DNA from: Candidatus Kuenenia stuttgartensis
Lineage (GTDB): Bacteria > Planctomycetota > Planctomycetia > Gemmatales > Gemmataceae
Length of the DNA: 57,806 nucleotides
Assembly (NCBI GenBank): GCA_945875585.1
Contig: CAMCLK010000032.1
Span: 1-57,806 of the forward strand
Direction: 5' to 3'
In this document: piece after piece, positions 36,381 through 44,448 of the stretch
Layout of the letters: each line of letters opens with the position of its first letter
How positions within the stretch are numbered: position 1 is the stretch's first letter
Translations under genes and position numbers: made by a program
Notes under the pieces: generated by a model
The model's database searches: none
What the model saw: only the letters and a program-made list of their open reading frames with translations
What the model was told of the DNA's origin: nothing

Positions 36381-37691
36381 ATGCACGCGCTGTGGTTGTT
36401 GGCACTGGCAGCCTGTGCGGCACCAGACGTTACGCGCCCTAATGTTCTCTTGATCATCTCGGATGATCAAGGATGGACCGATTACGGTTTTATGGGGCAT
36501 AAATCGGTAAAAACTCCACATCTTGACAAGCTGGCTTCCGAGTCGCGCGTTTTTCCTCGTGGTTATGCCACTAGCAGTCTTTGCTGCCCATCGCTGGCAG
36601 CAATCCTTACGGGTCGTTACCCGCACCAAACCAAAATCACAGGGAATGAGCCACCCTCGCCTGTGGGTATTCCCAAGGCAAACCGCTACCAAGATGCTGG
36701 TTTTTTGGCCCAGATCAATCGACTGAACGGCTTTCTTGCAGAACAACCGCGCATCCCGGCATTGTTGGGTTCGCGTGGGTACCGTTCGTTTCAGGCAGGG
36801 AAGTGGTGGGGTGGATCGTTTCGCACGGGGGGATTTACCGACGGGATGAGCCATGGCGATCCGGCGCGCGGTGGTAGACATGGTGATACCGGATTGGAAA
36901 TAGGTCGTAAAACGCTTGAACCAATCACGCGTTTCATGGATCGTAGTCAGGCGGACGGAGCGCCTTTCTTTGTCTGGTATGCACCCATGATGCCACACTC
37001 CCCACATAATCCGCCCGAACGTTTCTTGGCCGCGCATCGGGCTACGGCAGCGTCCATTCATGAAGCGCGCTATCTTGCCATGTGTGCTTGGTTTGATGAA
37101 ACCTGTGGCCAACTTCTGGGCCACCTCGATAGCAAGGGGCTTAAGGAAAATACGATCGTTGTATATGTCACGGACAACGGTTGGATTCAGGATCCTAAGG
37201 GACCTGGTTACCGTCTAGATAGCAAGCAGTCGCAATATGATGGCGGTTTGCGCACTCCCATCATGGTTCGATGGCCGAGCAAAATGGGTGCAAGCAAGAT
37301 TCAGACACCTGTATCCACCATTGACCTAGCACCTACAATTCTCAAGGCTTGTGGTGTGTCGGTTCCAGAGGGGATGTCGGGTGTCGATTTGTTAAGTGAT
37401 CAAGCATTGGCTAATCATGGCCCCGTGATGGGGTCGTGCTATCTTCACGATTCGGTAGATATTGATCGGCCATCTGCCAGCTGGACATACCGGTGGGTAG
37501 TGGACGGGAACTTCAAGCGCATTGTTTCCAATCCGCTAACCGTGAATCGAGAGAACAAGCCCGGACGTGGTCTTGGCCCTGAGCTTTACCAGTTGGATGT
37601 AGATGCGTTTGAAGAATCGAACCTGAATAAAAGCCATATGAACGTAGCGGCTCGTTTGGATGGAATTCTGGACCGTTGGTGGAAGCCCTGA
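36381..37691 (+). CDS. Sulfatase-family protein with altered formylglycine motif
   Basis: 436 aa. Signal peptide MHALWLLALAACAAP; metal-binding NVLLIISDDQGWTDYGFMGH; AGKWWGG and VYVTDNGWIQDPKG later. The activation motif reads C68-C-P-S-L72 with AAILTG, so the Arg of CxPxR is Leu. The nucleotides (cca tcg ctg gca) confirm it. The Arg is needed by the standard formylglycine-generating enzyme, so this protein may use an unmodified Cys, a different maturase, or lack sulfatase activity. It is tightly coupled to the caspase-like gene (one base after its stop). Confidence 0.88.
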   Translation: MHALWLLALAACAAPDVTRPNVLLIISDDQGWTDYGFMGHKSVKTPHLDKLASESRVFPRGYATSSLCCPSLAAILTGRYPHQTKITGNEPPSPVGIPKANRYQDAGFLAQINRLNGFLAEQPRIPALLGSRGYRSFQAGKWWGGSFRTGGFTDGMSHGDPARGGRHGDTGLEIGRKTLEPITRFMDRSQADGAPFFVWYAPMMPHSPHNPPERFLAAHRATAASIHEARYLAMCAWFDETCGQLLGHLDSKGLKENTIVVYVTDNGWIQDPKGPGYRLDSKQSQYDGGLRTPIMVRWPSKMGASKIQTPVSTIDLAPTILKACGVSVPEGMSGVDLLSDQALANHGPVMGSCYLHDSVDIDRPSASWTYRWVVDGNFKRIVSNPLTVNRENKPGRGLGPELYQLDVDAFEESNLNKSHMNVAARLDGILDRWWKP

Positions 37692-37952
37692 TCAGATTTA
37701 TTCGACCCGGTTGAATTATGAAAAACGACTGACACAGGGAACTTTCACGCTGTGAGTCACTGTATGATAGAATGAGAGTCTTGCGTGACCGTTGGGGGAT
37801 TCCTCACGGTCGCGATCATCGTAAGGTCGCTTCATACATTATTTATTTGCTCGGCCTTGGATGAGGGTAGATTTCGCGCCTTGAGGTCCTATTCTGAATA
37901 GAACCGATGGGATGTTTTCATCATCATTCATCATCGCGGAGGGGTTCGACCG

Positions 37953-39146
37953 TTGAAAATCCTTGTTGCTTGGGACGATCTGGAACAGATCGACCTGATG
38001 TCTCTTTATTTAACAAATGACGACAACTACCTTCTGACGACCACCGACCCAGAAGAAGCTTTCAATGCGTTTAGCGGCGAAGGTGGCTGGGAAGTAATGG
38101 TATTGTCGGTCCGTTTACCCGATATTGATGCGTCTCACAACCTGTTCCGTAAATGCCGTGCATTGCGTCCGGAAGTTCCGATTATTTGCGGTTGCAACCC
38201 TGACGACATCTATAGGCTGGCCAGGTTTATGGTCGGCGGGATGAAAAGTTACATCCTTCGCGACAAGAATGGTGATTTTCTCTTCCTACTTGCAGCCATG
38301 CTGGAAAGCGTAACCGAGTGGGTGCGCGCTGAACGCGAGCAAACCATTGCGGGTAAACTGCGCGAAGAAGTCGAATCGGTTCGCAAGCTTCAAGAAACGA
38401 TGATCCCCAAGGATGTGAATCCGCCAACGGGATATCGCGTAGTGGCCTGCTACGAACCTTCACAGGTTCGCGTGATTGGTGGCCAACCTGTCACCATGGC
38501 GGGTGGTGACTACTACGACCTCTTCACCCTTGCGAAAGATCGATTTGTTGTTCTAGTGGGCGACGCCTCGGGCCACGGTATGAAGGCCTGTATGTCGGTC
38601 ATCACCATGCACACCTTGGTGCGCATGTTACGGGACGACAAGCACCTTAGCCCGTCAGATTTCGTGGCTATGGTTAATCGCAATCTCTGCTCGCAGACGG
38701 TGGTGAACTCTGACGGCGGATTTATCACGCTGGTCTACGGTATTCTTCTGGCTGACACGAACGAATTCTACTGGTGCTCGGCAGGCCATCCGCCACCCAT
38801 CATTCAAAACATGATCACCGGCGAAATTCACGCTGTTGCCGACGAGGATATCGGTGGCGTTCCGCTCGGTATCGACGACACAGCGGAATACATGGAACAC
38901 AAATTTGTGATTCCACCCCAAAGCCGTTTGCTGATTTATACAGACGGTCTGATTGAAGCTTTCCCTGAATCAGCCGGACGGCACGAAGAATTCGGTGTGA
39001 AGGGCGTGATTGAGACGATGAAAAACAGTCTCGATAAGCCTATCGATCTAGCCCTTCGGGCGTTGTTCGACGATTCGAATTCGTTCACCCGTGGATCAGG
39101 TCGGCACGATGATACCTCTGCCATTTTGATCGAACGGTTCGAGTGA
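37953..39146 (+). CDS. PP2C (SpoIIE/RsbU-type) phosphatase with degenerate receiver
   Basis: 397 aa with a TTG start, supported by GGAGGGG ten bases upstream and by the receiver fold beginning at once (KILVAWDDLEQ); the next ATG would cut the domain. Receiver: DD at 8-9 is kept, but the phospho-acceptor position is S52 (VMVLSVRLPDID) and the usual Lys is Arg (YILRDK). A coiled coil (REQTIAGKLREEVESVRKLQ) leads to the phosphatase: TMAGGDYYDLF, LVGDASGHGMKA and GRHDDTSAILIERF carry the metal-binding Asp residues. It likely dephosphorylates an anti-sigma antagonist. Receiver control is not by Asp phosphorylation. A strong terminator follows. Confidence 0.9.
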   Translation: MKILVAWDDLEQIDLMSLYLTNDDNYLLTTTDPEEAFNAFSGEGGWEVMVLSVRLPDIDASHNLFRKCRALRPEVPIICGCNPDDIYRLARFMVGGMKSYILRDKNGDFLFLLAAMLESVTEWVRAEREQTIAGKLREEVESVRKLQETMIPKDVNPPTGYRVVACYEPSQVRVIGGQPVTMAGGDYYDLFTLAKDRFVVLVGDASGHGMKACMSVITMHTLVRMLRDDKHLSPSDFVAMVNRNLCSQTVVNSDGGFITLVYGILLADTNEFYWCSAGHPPPIIQNMITGEIHAVADEDIGGVPLGIDDTAEYMEHKFVIPPQSRLLIYTDGLIEAFPESAGRHEEFGVKGVIETMKNSLDKPIDLALRALFDDSNSFTRGSGRHDDTSAILIERFE

Positions 39147-39168
39147 TTCTCTGCCAACGAGTATTCAG

Positions 39169-39219
39169 CCGGGTAGCCTGAAGGTTCCAGAAAGACCACC
39201 AGGCTGCCCGGTTTTTTTT
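39169..39219 (+). terminator. Rho-independent terminator after the PP2C gene
   Basis: CCGGGTAGCCTG (39169-39180) pairs with CAGGCTGCCCGG (39200-39211) over 12 bp with one G-T, then eight T. It separates the phosphatase from the isomerase gene. Confidence 0.88.
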
Positions 39220-39256
39220 CAGGTGTTTTGTCCCGCTGTTTCATGGAGATTTTTAG

Positions 39257-40108
39257 ATGCGACTGTGTGCCGCTTTCGCAACGCTGGTGTTCACCGCCAC
39301 GTTCCTTACCGCTGCCGAGCCAATCCCAGCCAGCAACCGTATCAACGGTGTGGCGATTGGTTGTCAGGCTTATTCATTCCGCCTTTTCACGCTCTATGAA
39401 GCGATTGAAAAGACCGCGCAGGCCGGCGGGCGAGTGATTGAGTTTTACCCCGGCCAGAAGTTATCTGCCGATGAGCCCGTTGCTTTCAGCCATAGCGCAC
39501 CTGTGGAACTGCGCGCCAAGGTGAAAGAAAAGTTGGCCAAGCACGGTTTGATGGTTGTTGCCTACGGCGTGGTTGGTCTTCCAAAGAACGAAGCTGAAAG
39601 CCGTAAAGTATTTGAATTTGCCAAGGATATGGGCATTCGGGTGATCAACTCAGAACCATCTGCCGATGCTTTCGACACTATCGAAAAACTGGTAAAAGAA
39701 TTCGATATCAAGGTAGGCATTCATAATCACCCCAAGCGCGCCAACGATCCCAACTACAAGCATTGGGATCCGAACTGGGTTCTTGATCAGGTTAAGTCCC
39801 GCGACAGTCGCATGGGTGCCTGCGCTGATACGGGTCACTGGATTCGCTCGGGTCTGAATCCGGTAGACTGTTTGAAAATTCTCGAAGGCCGGGTTGTGAG
39901 CAGCCACCTGAAGGACCTTGGTGAAAAGAAGCACGATGTGCCGTTTGGCACCGGCACTGCTGACATTTCAGCAGTGTTGAAGGAGTTTGCCCGTCAAAAG
40001 ATGGATGGGCCTGTGAGCATCGAATACGAGCACAACTGGGAGAAATCGCTGCCTGAAATCACCGCTTGCATCAATTTTGTGAAGGGGTGGAAGGTTAGCG
40101 GCAACTGA
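39257..40108 (+). CDS. Secreted sugar phosphate isomerase/epimerase-like TIM-barrel protein
   Basis: 283 aa. Signal peptide MRLCAAFATLVFTATFLTAAEP, ATG with GGAG nine bases upstream. The body is an AP-endonuclease-2/xylose-isomerase-like barrel. Family blocks are GCQAYSFRLFTLYEAIEKTAQAG, VGIHNHPKRANDPNYKHWDP, MGACADTGHWIRSGLNPVDCLK, HLKDLGEKKHDVPFG and VSIEYEHNWEKSLPEI, with the expected His, Asp and Glu metal ligands. Such exported members are common in Planctomycetes beside Gfo/Idh/MocA genes, as here. The substrate is probably a sugar or sugar acid. A weak hairpin separates it from the next gene. Confidence 0.9.
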   Translation: MRLCAAFATLVFTATFLTAAEPIPASNRINGVAIGCQAYSFRLFTLYEAIEKTAQAGGRVIEFYPGQKLSADEPVAFSHSAPVELRAKVKEKLAKHGLMVVAYGVVGLPKNEAESRKVFEFAKDMGIRVINSEPSADAFDTIEKLVKEFDIKVGIHNHPKRANDPNYKHWDPNWVLDQVKSRDSRMGACADTGHWIRSGLNPVDCLKILEGRVVSSHLKDLGEKKHDVPFGTGTADISAVLKEFARQKMDGPVSIEYEHNWEKSLPEITACINFVKGWKVSGN

Positions 40109-40136
40109 TATCTGCAATTTTTTACTGAAGCACAGG

Positions 40137-40160
40137 CGCCCGGCTAATTGCCGGGCGTTT
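40137..40160 (+). terminator. Hairpin, probable weak terminator
   Basis: CGCCCGGC (40137-40144) and GCCGGGCG (40150-40157) pair perfectly around TAATT, followed only by TTT. It may attenuate rather than end transcription into the oxidoreductase gene. Confidence 0.55.
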
Positions 40161-40248
40161 CGCATAATGGCGCACCAATGTCTTGCAGCGTTCGCTCTTT
40201 GGCGTAGACTCATACCGCCCACACCGGATTCCTTGCAGGAAGAGCAAT

Positions 40249-41529
40249 ATGAACCGACGCCGAACGCTGGCAGCCATAGGCACCGCTGCCGTGACCATCC
40301 TTGCGCCCATGCCGGGAAAGGCGGCCCCATCGAGCCGGCTGAATGTTGCCGTGGTAGGCATTCGCGGGCGGGGGCGATCACTGATTTCAACGTTTGCCGG
40401 ATCTGCCCATTGCCAAATAACACATTTGTGTGATGTGAATACGGAATATTTTGGCGCCATTGGCAAGCAGGTGGCCAGCCTTCAGCAGGGGCGTTCGCCA
40501 GAGTGCGTGCAAGACATCCGCAAACTTCTGGAGAATAAAACAGTCGATGCCATTGTGGTGGCTACTCCAGACCACTGGCATGCGCTGGGCACGATCTGGG
40601 GCTGCCAGGCGGGTAAGCATGTGTACGTGGAAAAGCCTGTCTCCCACAATATAGTTGAGGGGCGGCGGATGGTGGATGCGGCCCGTCGCTTTAATCGTGT
40701 TGTACAAACCGGCACACAGAGCCGTAGCGCCCCGCATATGATCGAGGCTATTGCTCATGTGCAAAGTGGTAAACTCGGCACCGTGCACATGGCACGCGCC
40801 TTCAACAGTCAGTTGCGACGACGTGTGAACGCTGTGGCGGATGGCAAAGCGCCCGCCTCTTTGGACTGGGATATTTGGCAAGGCCCGGCTCCGGAACGCC
40901 CGTTCAATTCCAACCGCTACAGCTATGGGTGGCGGTGGTACTGGGACTACGGCACCGGAGACATGGGAAACGACGGCGTTCACGATATCGATATTGCCAG
41001 ATGGGGTTTGGGTGTTGAATCGCCCGAAACTGTTAGTGGATTTGGCACCAAGGTTTTTTTCAAGGGCGACACACAGGAAACGCCCGATACCCAGACGGTT
41101 TCTTTTCATTTCCCCAAGGCCGACAAGGTGCTGGTCTATGACCAGAAGTTGTGGACGCCCTACCACATGGAGGGGTACGAAAACGGCGTTGTGTTTTATG
41201 GTACCCAAGGGTACCTGGTATTGGGCCGCGGTGGGTGGAAGGTTGTTGAGAAGGGCAACAAGATCGCTTTTGAAAAGAAAGCCCAGTTCAGCGACAGCCC
41301 GCATATCGAAAACTTCATTGCCGCATGTCAGGGACGTGGTAAGCCGGCATGCGAGATCCTCGAAGGCCATCGCTCGACGACACTCGCTCATCTGGGCAAT
41401 CTTGCTTGCCGACTTGGCAGGCCATTGCGCTACGACGGATCTACGGAATCTGTAGTGGGTGACCCTGAAGCCAATGGGCTGTTGGGACGCAAAGGACGCG
41501 GTTCCTTTGTCATTCCCGACAAGCTGTGA
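40249..41529 (+). CDS. Gfo/Idh/MocA-family oxidoreductase with Tat signal
   Basis: 426 aa from the ATG at 40249, preceded by AGGA. MNRRRTLAAIGTAAVTILAP is a twin-arginine signal, so the protein is exported folded with NAD(P). Rossmann motif: VAVVGIRGRGRSL. Family motif: VYVEKPVSHNIVEGRRMVDA, with VQTGTQSRS and DMGNDGVHDIDIARWGLG further on. Exported members in planctomycetes are linked to glycan or inositol-type sugar conversion. It is followed by a sulfatase 20 bp downstream, probably in one transcript, suggesting joint action on a sulfated sugar; this last point is inference. Confidence 0.92.
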   Translation: MNRRRTLAAIGTAAVTILAPMPGKAAPSSRLNVAVVGIRGRGRSLISTFAGSAHCQITHLCDVNTEYFGAIGKQVASLQQGRSPECVQDIRKLLENKTVDAIVVATPDHWHALGTIWGCQAGKHVYVEKPVSHNIVEGRRMVDAARRFNRVVQTGTQSRSAPHMIEAIAHVQSGKLGTVHMARAFNSQLRRRVNAVADGKAPASLDWDIWQGPAPERPFNSNRYSYGWRWYWDYGTGDMGNDGVHDIDIARWGLGVESPETVSGFGTKVFFKGDTQETPDTQTVSFHFPKADKVLVYDQKLWTPYHMEGYENGVVFYGTQGYLVLGRGGWKVVEKGNKIAFEKKAQFSDSPHIENFIAACQGRGKPACEILEGHRSTTLAHLGNLACRLGRPLRYDGSTESVVGDPEANGLLGRKGRGSFVIPDKL

Positions 41530-41549
41530 ACCTGCGAAGGAATTGAATA

Positions 41550-42956
41550 ATGTTCATGCAATTATTGGCCATCGTCGCCTCGCTGGCTGGTGCTCCACCC
41601 AATATTGTGGTGGTGCTTACCGATGATCAAGGTTATGGCGACATCGGGGCCCATGGGAACCCGGTATTGAAGACTCCTCACCTCGACCGATTGCGCGCGG
41701 AATCGAGGCGGTTTCTCGATTTTCATGTCAGTCCAACCTGTGCTCCAACCCGTTCCGCTCTGATGACGGGCCGGCATGAATTCAAAAACGGTATAACACA
41801 TACCATTTCTGAACGTGAACGGCTTGCTCCTTCTGCCATCACAATAGCTGATGTGCTAGGGAATGCAGGTTATCGCACGGGTATTTTCGGAAAATGGCAT
41901 CTGGGTGATGAAGATGCTTATCTGCCTGGAAAACGGGGCTTCGGTGAAGTTTTTATTCATGGAGCAGGAGGTATCGGCCAAACGTATCCCGGTTCTTGTG
42001 GCGATGCCCCGGGGAACAGTTATTTCAATCCGGCAATCTGGCACAACGATCATTTTGAAAAGACTAGCGGCTACTGCACCGACGTGTTCTTCAATCGCGC
42101 TATGGATTGGATGGACAAGGGCGGTTCCAAGCCGTTTTTCTGCTGGATTGCCACCAATGCTCCTCATGCCCCTCTTGATGTTATGCCTAAAGACGAAGCT
42201 CGCTATGCAGGACTGGTGCCTCCCGATGTCGCCAAATTTTTCGGTATGATCGCCAATATCGACGATAACATCGGCCGATTACTCGAACGCATCAAGGCGT
42301 CGGGTCGTGAACGCGACACACTGGTGGTGTTCATGAACGACAATGGCGGCACAGTTGGATGCAAAATTTTCAATGCTGGCATGCGCGGACAGAAAGTAAC
42401 AGCTTGGCTGGGCGGGACTAGGGCATCTAGCTTTTGGCGGTGGCCAGGCACACTCGAACCCGGAGATATCAAAGCACATGCGGCCCATGTGGATGTTTTT
42501 CCCACTATGGCGGATATTGCGGGGGTGAAACTCGCAGGTCCGGTATCTTCACAGGTGGAGGGCCGGAGCCTATTGCCTTTATTGCGCGATCCCCAGGCAC
42601 CATGGCCTGACAGGCATCTGGTGACACACATGGGGCGATGGCCTGCTGGTAAAGCTGCCGATTACAAATACGCCATGTGCTCGGTAAGGTCGACTCGCTG
42701 GCATCTGGTGAGCCCGGATGTCAGGGGGAAGAAAGGGTGGTTACTGTTCGATGTTCAGGCAGATCCCGGCGAGACCACCAATTTGGCAGCGCGCCATCCA
42801 GATCGGGTAGCAGTGATGGAGGCGTTTTACGACCAATGGTGGGATTCTGTGCAACCCAGCCTGGTGAATGAATCTGTCAAAGGTCCAGCGGTGAACTCGT
42901 TCCGGGAACGGTACTGGAAGCAATTCCCGGGTGAGAAGCCAAAAGCTACCCCATAA
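41550..42956 (+). CDS. Arylsulfatase
   Basis: 468 aa, ATG with AAGGA upstream. Signal peptide MFMQLLAIVASLAGA; NIVVVLTDDQGYGDIGAHGN binds metal. The formylglycine site is canonical, C64-A-P-T-R68 with SALMTG. Later blocks FGKWHLGDEDAYLPGKRGF and VFMNDNGGTVGC are intact. The length suits a secreted arylsulfatase. Its 3' end overlaps the convergent dITPase gene by 11 bp. Contrast with the sulfatase at 36381, which lacks the motif Arg. Confidence 0.93.
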   Translation: MFMQLLAIVASLAGAPPNIVVVLTDDQGYGDIGAHGNPVLKTPHLDRLRAESRRFLDFHVSPTCAPTRSALMTGRHEFKNGITHTISERERLAPSAITIADVLGNAGYRTGIFGKWHLGDEDAYLPGKRGFGEVFIHGAGGIGQTYPGSCGDAPGNSYFNPAIWHNDHFEKTSGYCTDVFFNRAMDWMDKGGSKPFFCWIATNAPHAPLDVMPKDEARYAGLVPPDVAKFFGMIANIDDNIGRLLERIKASGRERDTLVVFMNDNGGTVGCKIFNAGMRGQKVTAWLGGTRASSFWRWPGTLEPGDIKAHAAHVDVFPTMADIAGVKLAGPVSSQVEGRSLLPLLRDPQAPWPDRHLVTHMGRWPAGKAADYKYAMCSVRSTRWHLVSPDVRGKKGWLLFDVQADPGETTNLAARHPDRVAVMEAFYDQWWDSVQPSLVNESVKGPAVNSFRERYWKQFPGEKPKATP

Positions 42957-43539
42957 CTTGAGGCAGCATCAGCCGCAGCTTTTCCAAGGCCCTAGCCCTG
43001 TGGCTGATGGCTTGCTTGACCGCGGCAGAAAGCTCGCCAAAGGTTTTGTGGTACTCGGGCAGGAAGAAGTAGGGATCGTAACCAAATCCACCTGCCCCAC
43101 GGGATTCTTTCAAGATGGTTCCGTGGCATTCTCCGCGTACCGATGCCACGACCACTCCCTGGGGATTAGCAAGCGCGGCACAGGTTACGTAGTGGCCCCG
43201 ACGGTCTGTCACCCCTGCCATGTCTGTCAGCAGTTTGGCATTGTTGTCGTCGTCATTGTGCTGTGGGCCGGCATATCGGGCTGACCAGACGCCCGGCGCG
43301 CCAGACAATGCCGGTACCACCAATCCGCTATCCTCACCCAGAACCCAATGGCCCAGCGCCCGCGCTAGCTCTTCGGCTTTCTTGGCGGCATTGCCTTCGA
43401 ATGTGTCGCGGTCTTCAACCACCTCCGGGGCACCTGGGAATGAGCTTAGATCGAGAACGCTTAGGGACCACCCGGCCAAAGCCGCGATGATCTCCAATCG
43501 TTTTTTGGCATTCCGCGTTCCAACTACCAAAATATTCAT
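42946..43539 (-). CDS. rdgB: XTP/dITP diphosphatase (RdgB/HAM1)
   Basis: 197 aa from the ATG at 43539, with GAGGGG upstream; the longer frame to 43581 is not needed. Family signatures: ILVVGTRNAKKRLEI, EDRDTFEGNAAKKAEELA, VLGEDSGLVVPALSGAPGVW-SARYAG, GFGYDPYFFLPEY and KQAISHRARALEKL. It hydrolyses dITP, ITP and XTP to monophosphates and keeps deaminated purines out of DNA. Length and order are normal. Confidence 0.96.
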   Translation of the reverse strand: MNILVVGTRNAKKRLEIIAALAGWSLSVLDLSSFPGAPEVVEDRDTFEGNAAKKAEELARALGHWVLGEDSGLVVPALSGAPGVWSARYAGPQHNDDDNNAKLLTDMAGVTDRRGHYVTCAALANPQGVVVASVRGECHGTILKESRGAGGFGYDPYFFLPEYHKTFGELSAAVKQAISHRARALEKLRLMLPQVMG

Positions 43540-43670
43540 GTTCGGTATCCCCTCTTGCTTTCGGTACTTATGTCTTAGCAAACGAGGATGTCGGCGTCGG
43601 CGGAAAAATCCTCATGAGGGGTGTGTCAGCAGTTCGATGAAGTATAGGTGAATAGGAGGCGGACCCGGAA

Positions 43671-44444
43671 ATGTGCATAAAATGGGTGGCCTTGGCTGCG
43701 GTTGCGATGATAGGCTTGGCAGCCTGTTCATTGCCTTGCCATGCTCAGGCAGAGCCACTTGTTCCCGCCGGCCAGTTGCTTGGTCCAGATCAATTGCCCC
43801 CTTTGCGGCTAGCGTACGATCAATTCCCGGATAATGTGCGTGAACGCATGCGCATGGTTGTCGAGCAGCCCACGCTTGCGCGAGGTGGCATTGTCGAGAC
43901 ATTTGGCTGCCAGCCCGATCTTTATACGTGGTTGCTCGATAATCCTGACAAAACATCAAATATGTGGCGCCAATTGGGGGCCAGGTGCGTTCCCATCACC
44001 AAGGTTGAACCAGACGTTTTTTCTTGGTCAGACACGGATTATGGATATGTGAATTGGCGTCTTGTTCACCGTGAAAATGGCATGCGTGTCTGGTTTGCCG
44101 AGGGCAAAGTCAGAGCTGCTGCGCTGGTCCCCGCCAATAGTTTTCAGGCAGTGCTTGTGGCCCGATACCGTGGCGGACGCGATGGCGATGGCGAATCAGC
44201 AGTCAGGCATCAGTACCACTTATATCTCAAAACAGATGGCAAAGCCGCGGCCATTGTCGCCCGCTTACTGGGGGCATCTGCTCCCAAGCTGCTCGACCAA
44301 TTCGTGGCTCAGTTGCAGATGTTTTTCCAAGGGCTTGCTTGGTTGGCGGATGACCAACCAGCCAGAGCACGCGGTGTCATGCGGGGTGTGGTTCCGAACA
44401 ACCTAACACCTGTTTCTCTGGATGTTCCAGTAATGGCACCTTGA
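43671..44444 (+). CDS. Putative lipoprotein conserved-looking in planctomycetes
   Basis: 257 aa. The leader MCIKWVALAAVAMIGLAAC ends in a lipobox-like LAAC, or alternatively a signal cut after CHAQA. AGGAGG lies 12 bases upstream. The mature part includes YDQFPDNVRERMRMVVEQP, GGIVETFGCQPDLYTWLLDNPD, VNWRLVHRENGMRVWFAEGK and HQYHLYLKTDGKAAAIVARLL. I do not recognise a domain. It converges with the FecR-like gene, with four bases between the two stops. Confidence 0.75.
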   Translation: MCIKWVALAAVAMIGLAACSLPCHAQAEPLVPAGQLLGPDQLPPLRLAYDQFPDNVRERMRMVVEQPTLARGGIVETFGCQPDLYTWLLDNPDKTSNMWRQLGARCVPITKVEPDVFSWSDTDYGYVNWRLVHRENGMRVWFAEGKVRAAALVPANSFQAVLVARYRGGRDGDGESAVRHQYHLYLKTDGKAAAIVARLLGASAPKLLDQFVAQLQMFFQGLAWLADDQPARARGVMRGVVPNNLTPVSLDVPVMAP

Positions 44445-44448
44445 TCAG

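Noticed and set aside
36210..37124. 304-codon minus-strand open frame
   Set aside because: Antisense to the caspase-like gene end and the sulfatase; no homology recognised.
37775..37815. Imperfect GACCGT/ACGGTC hairpin upstream of the PP2C gene
   Set aside because: Only six perfect base pairs and a loop of mixed pairing; neither a terminator nor a riboswitch could be supported.
40387..41391. 334-codon minus-strand open frame
   Set aside because: Antisense shadow of the Gfo/Idh/MocA gene.
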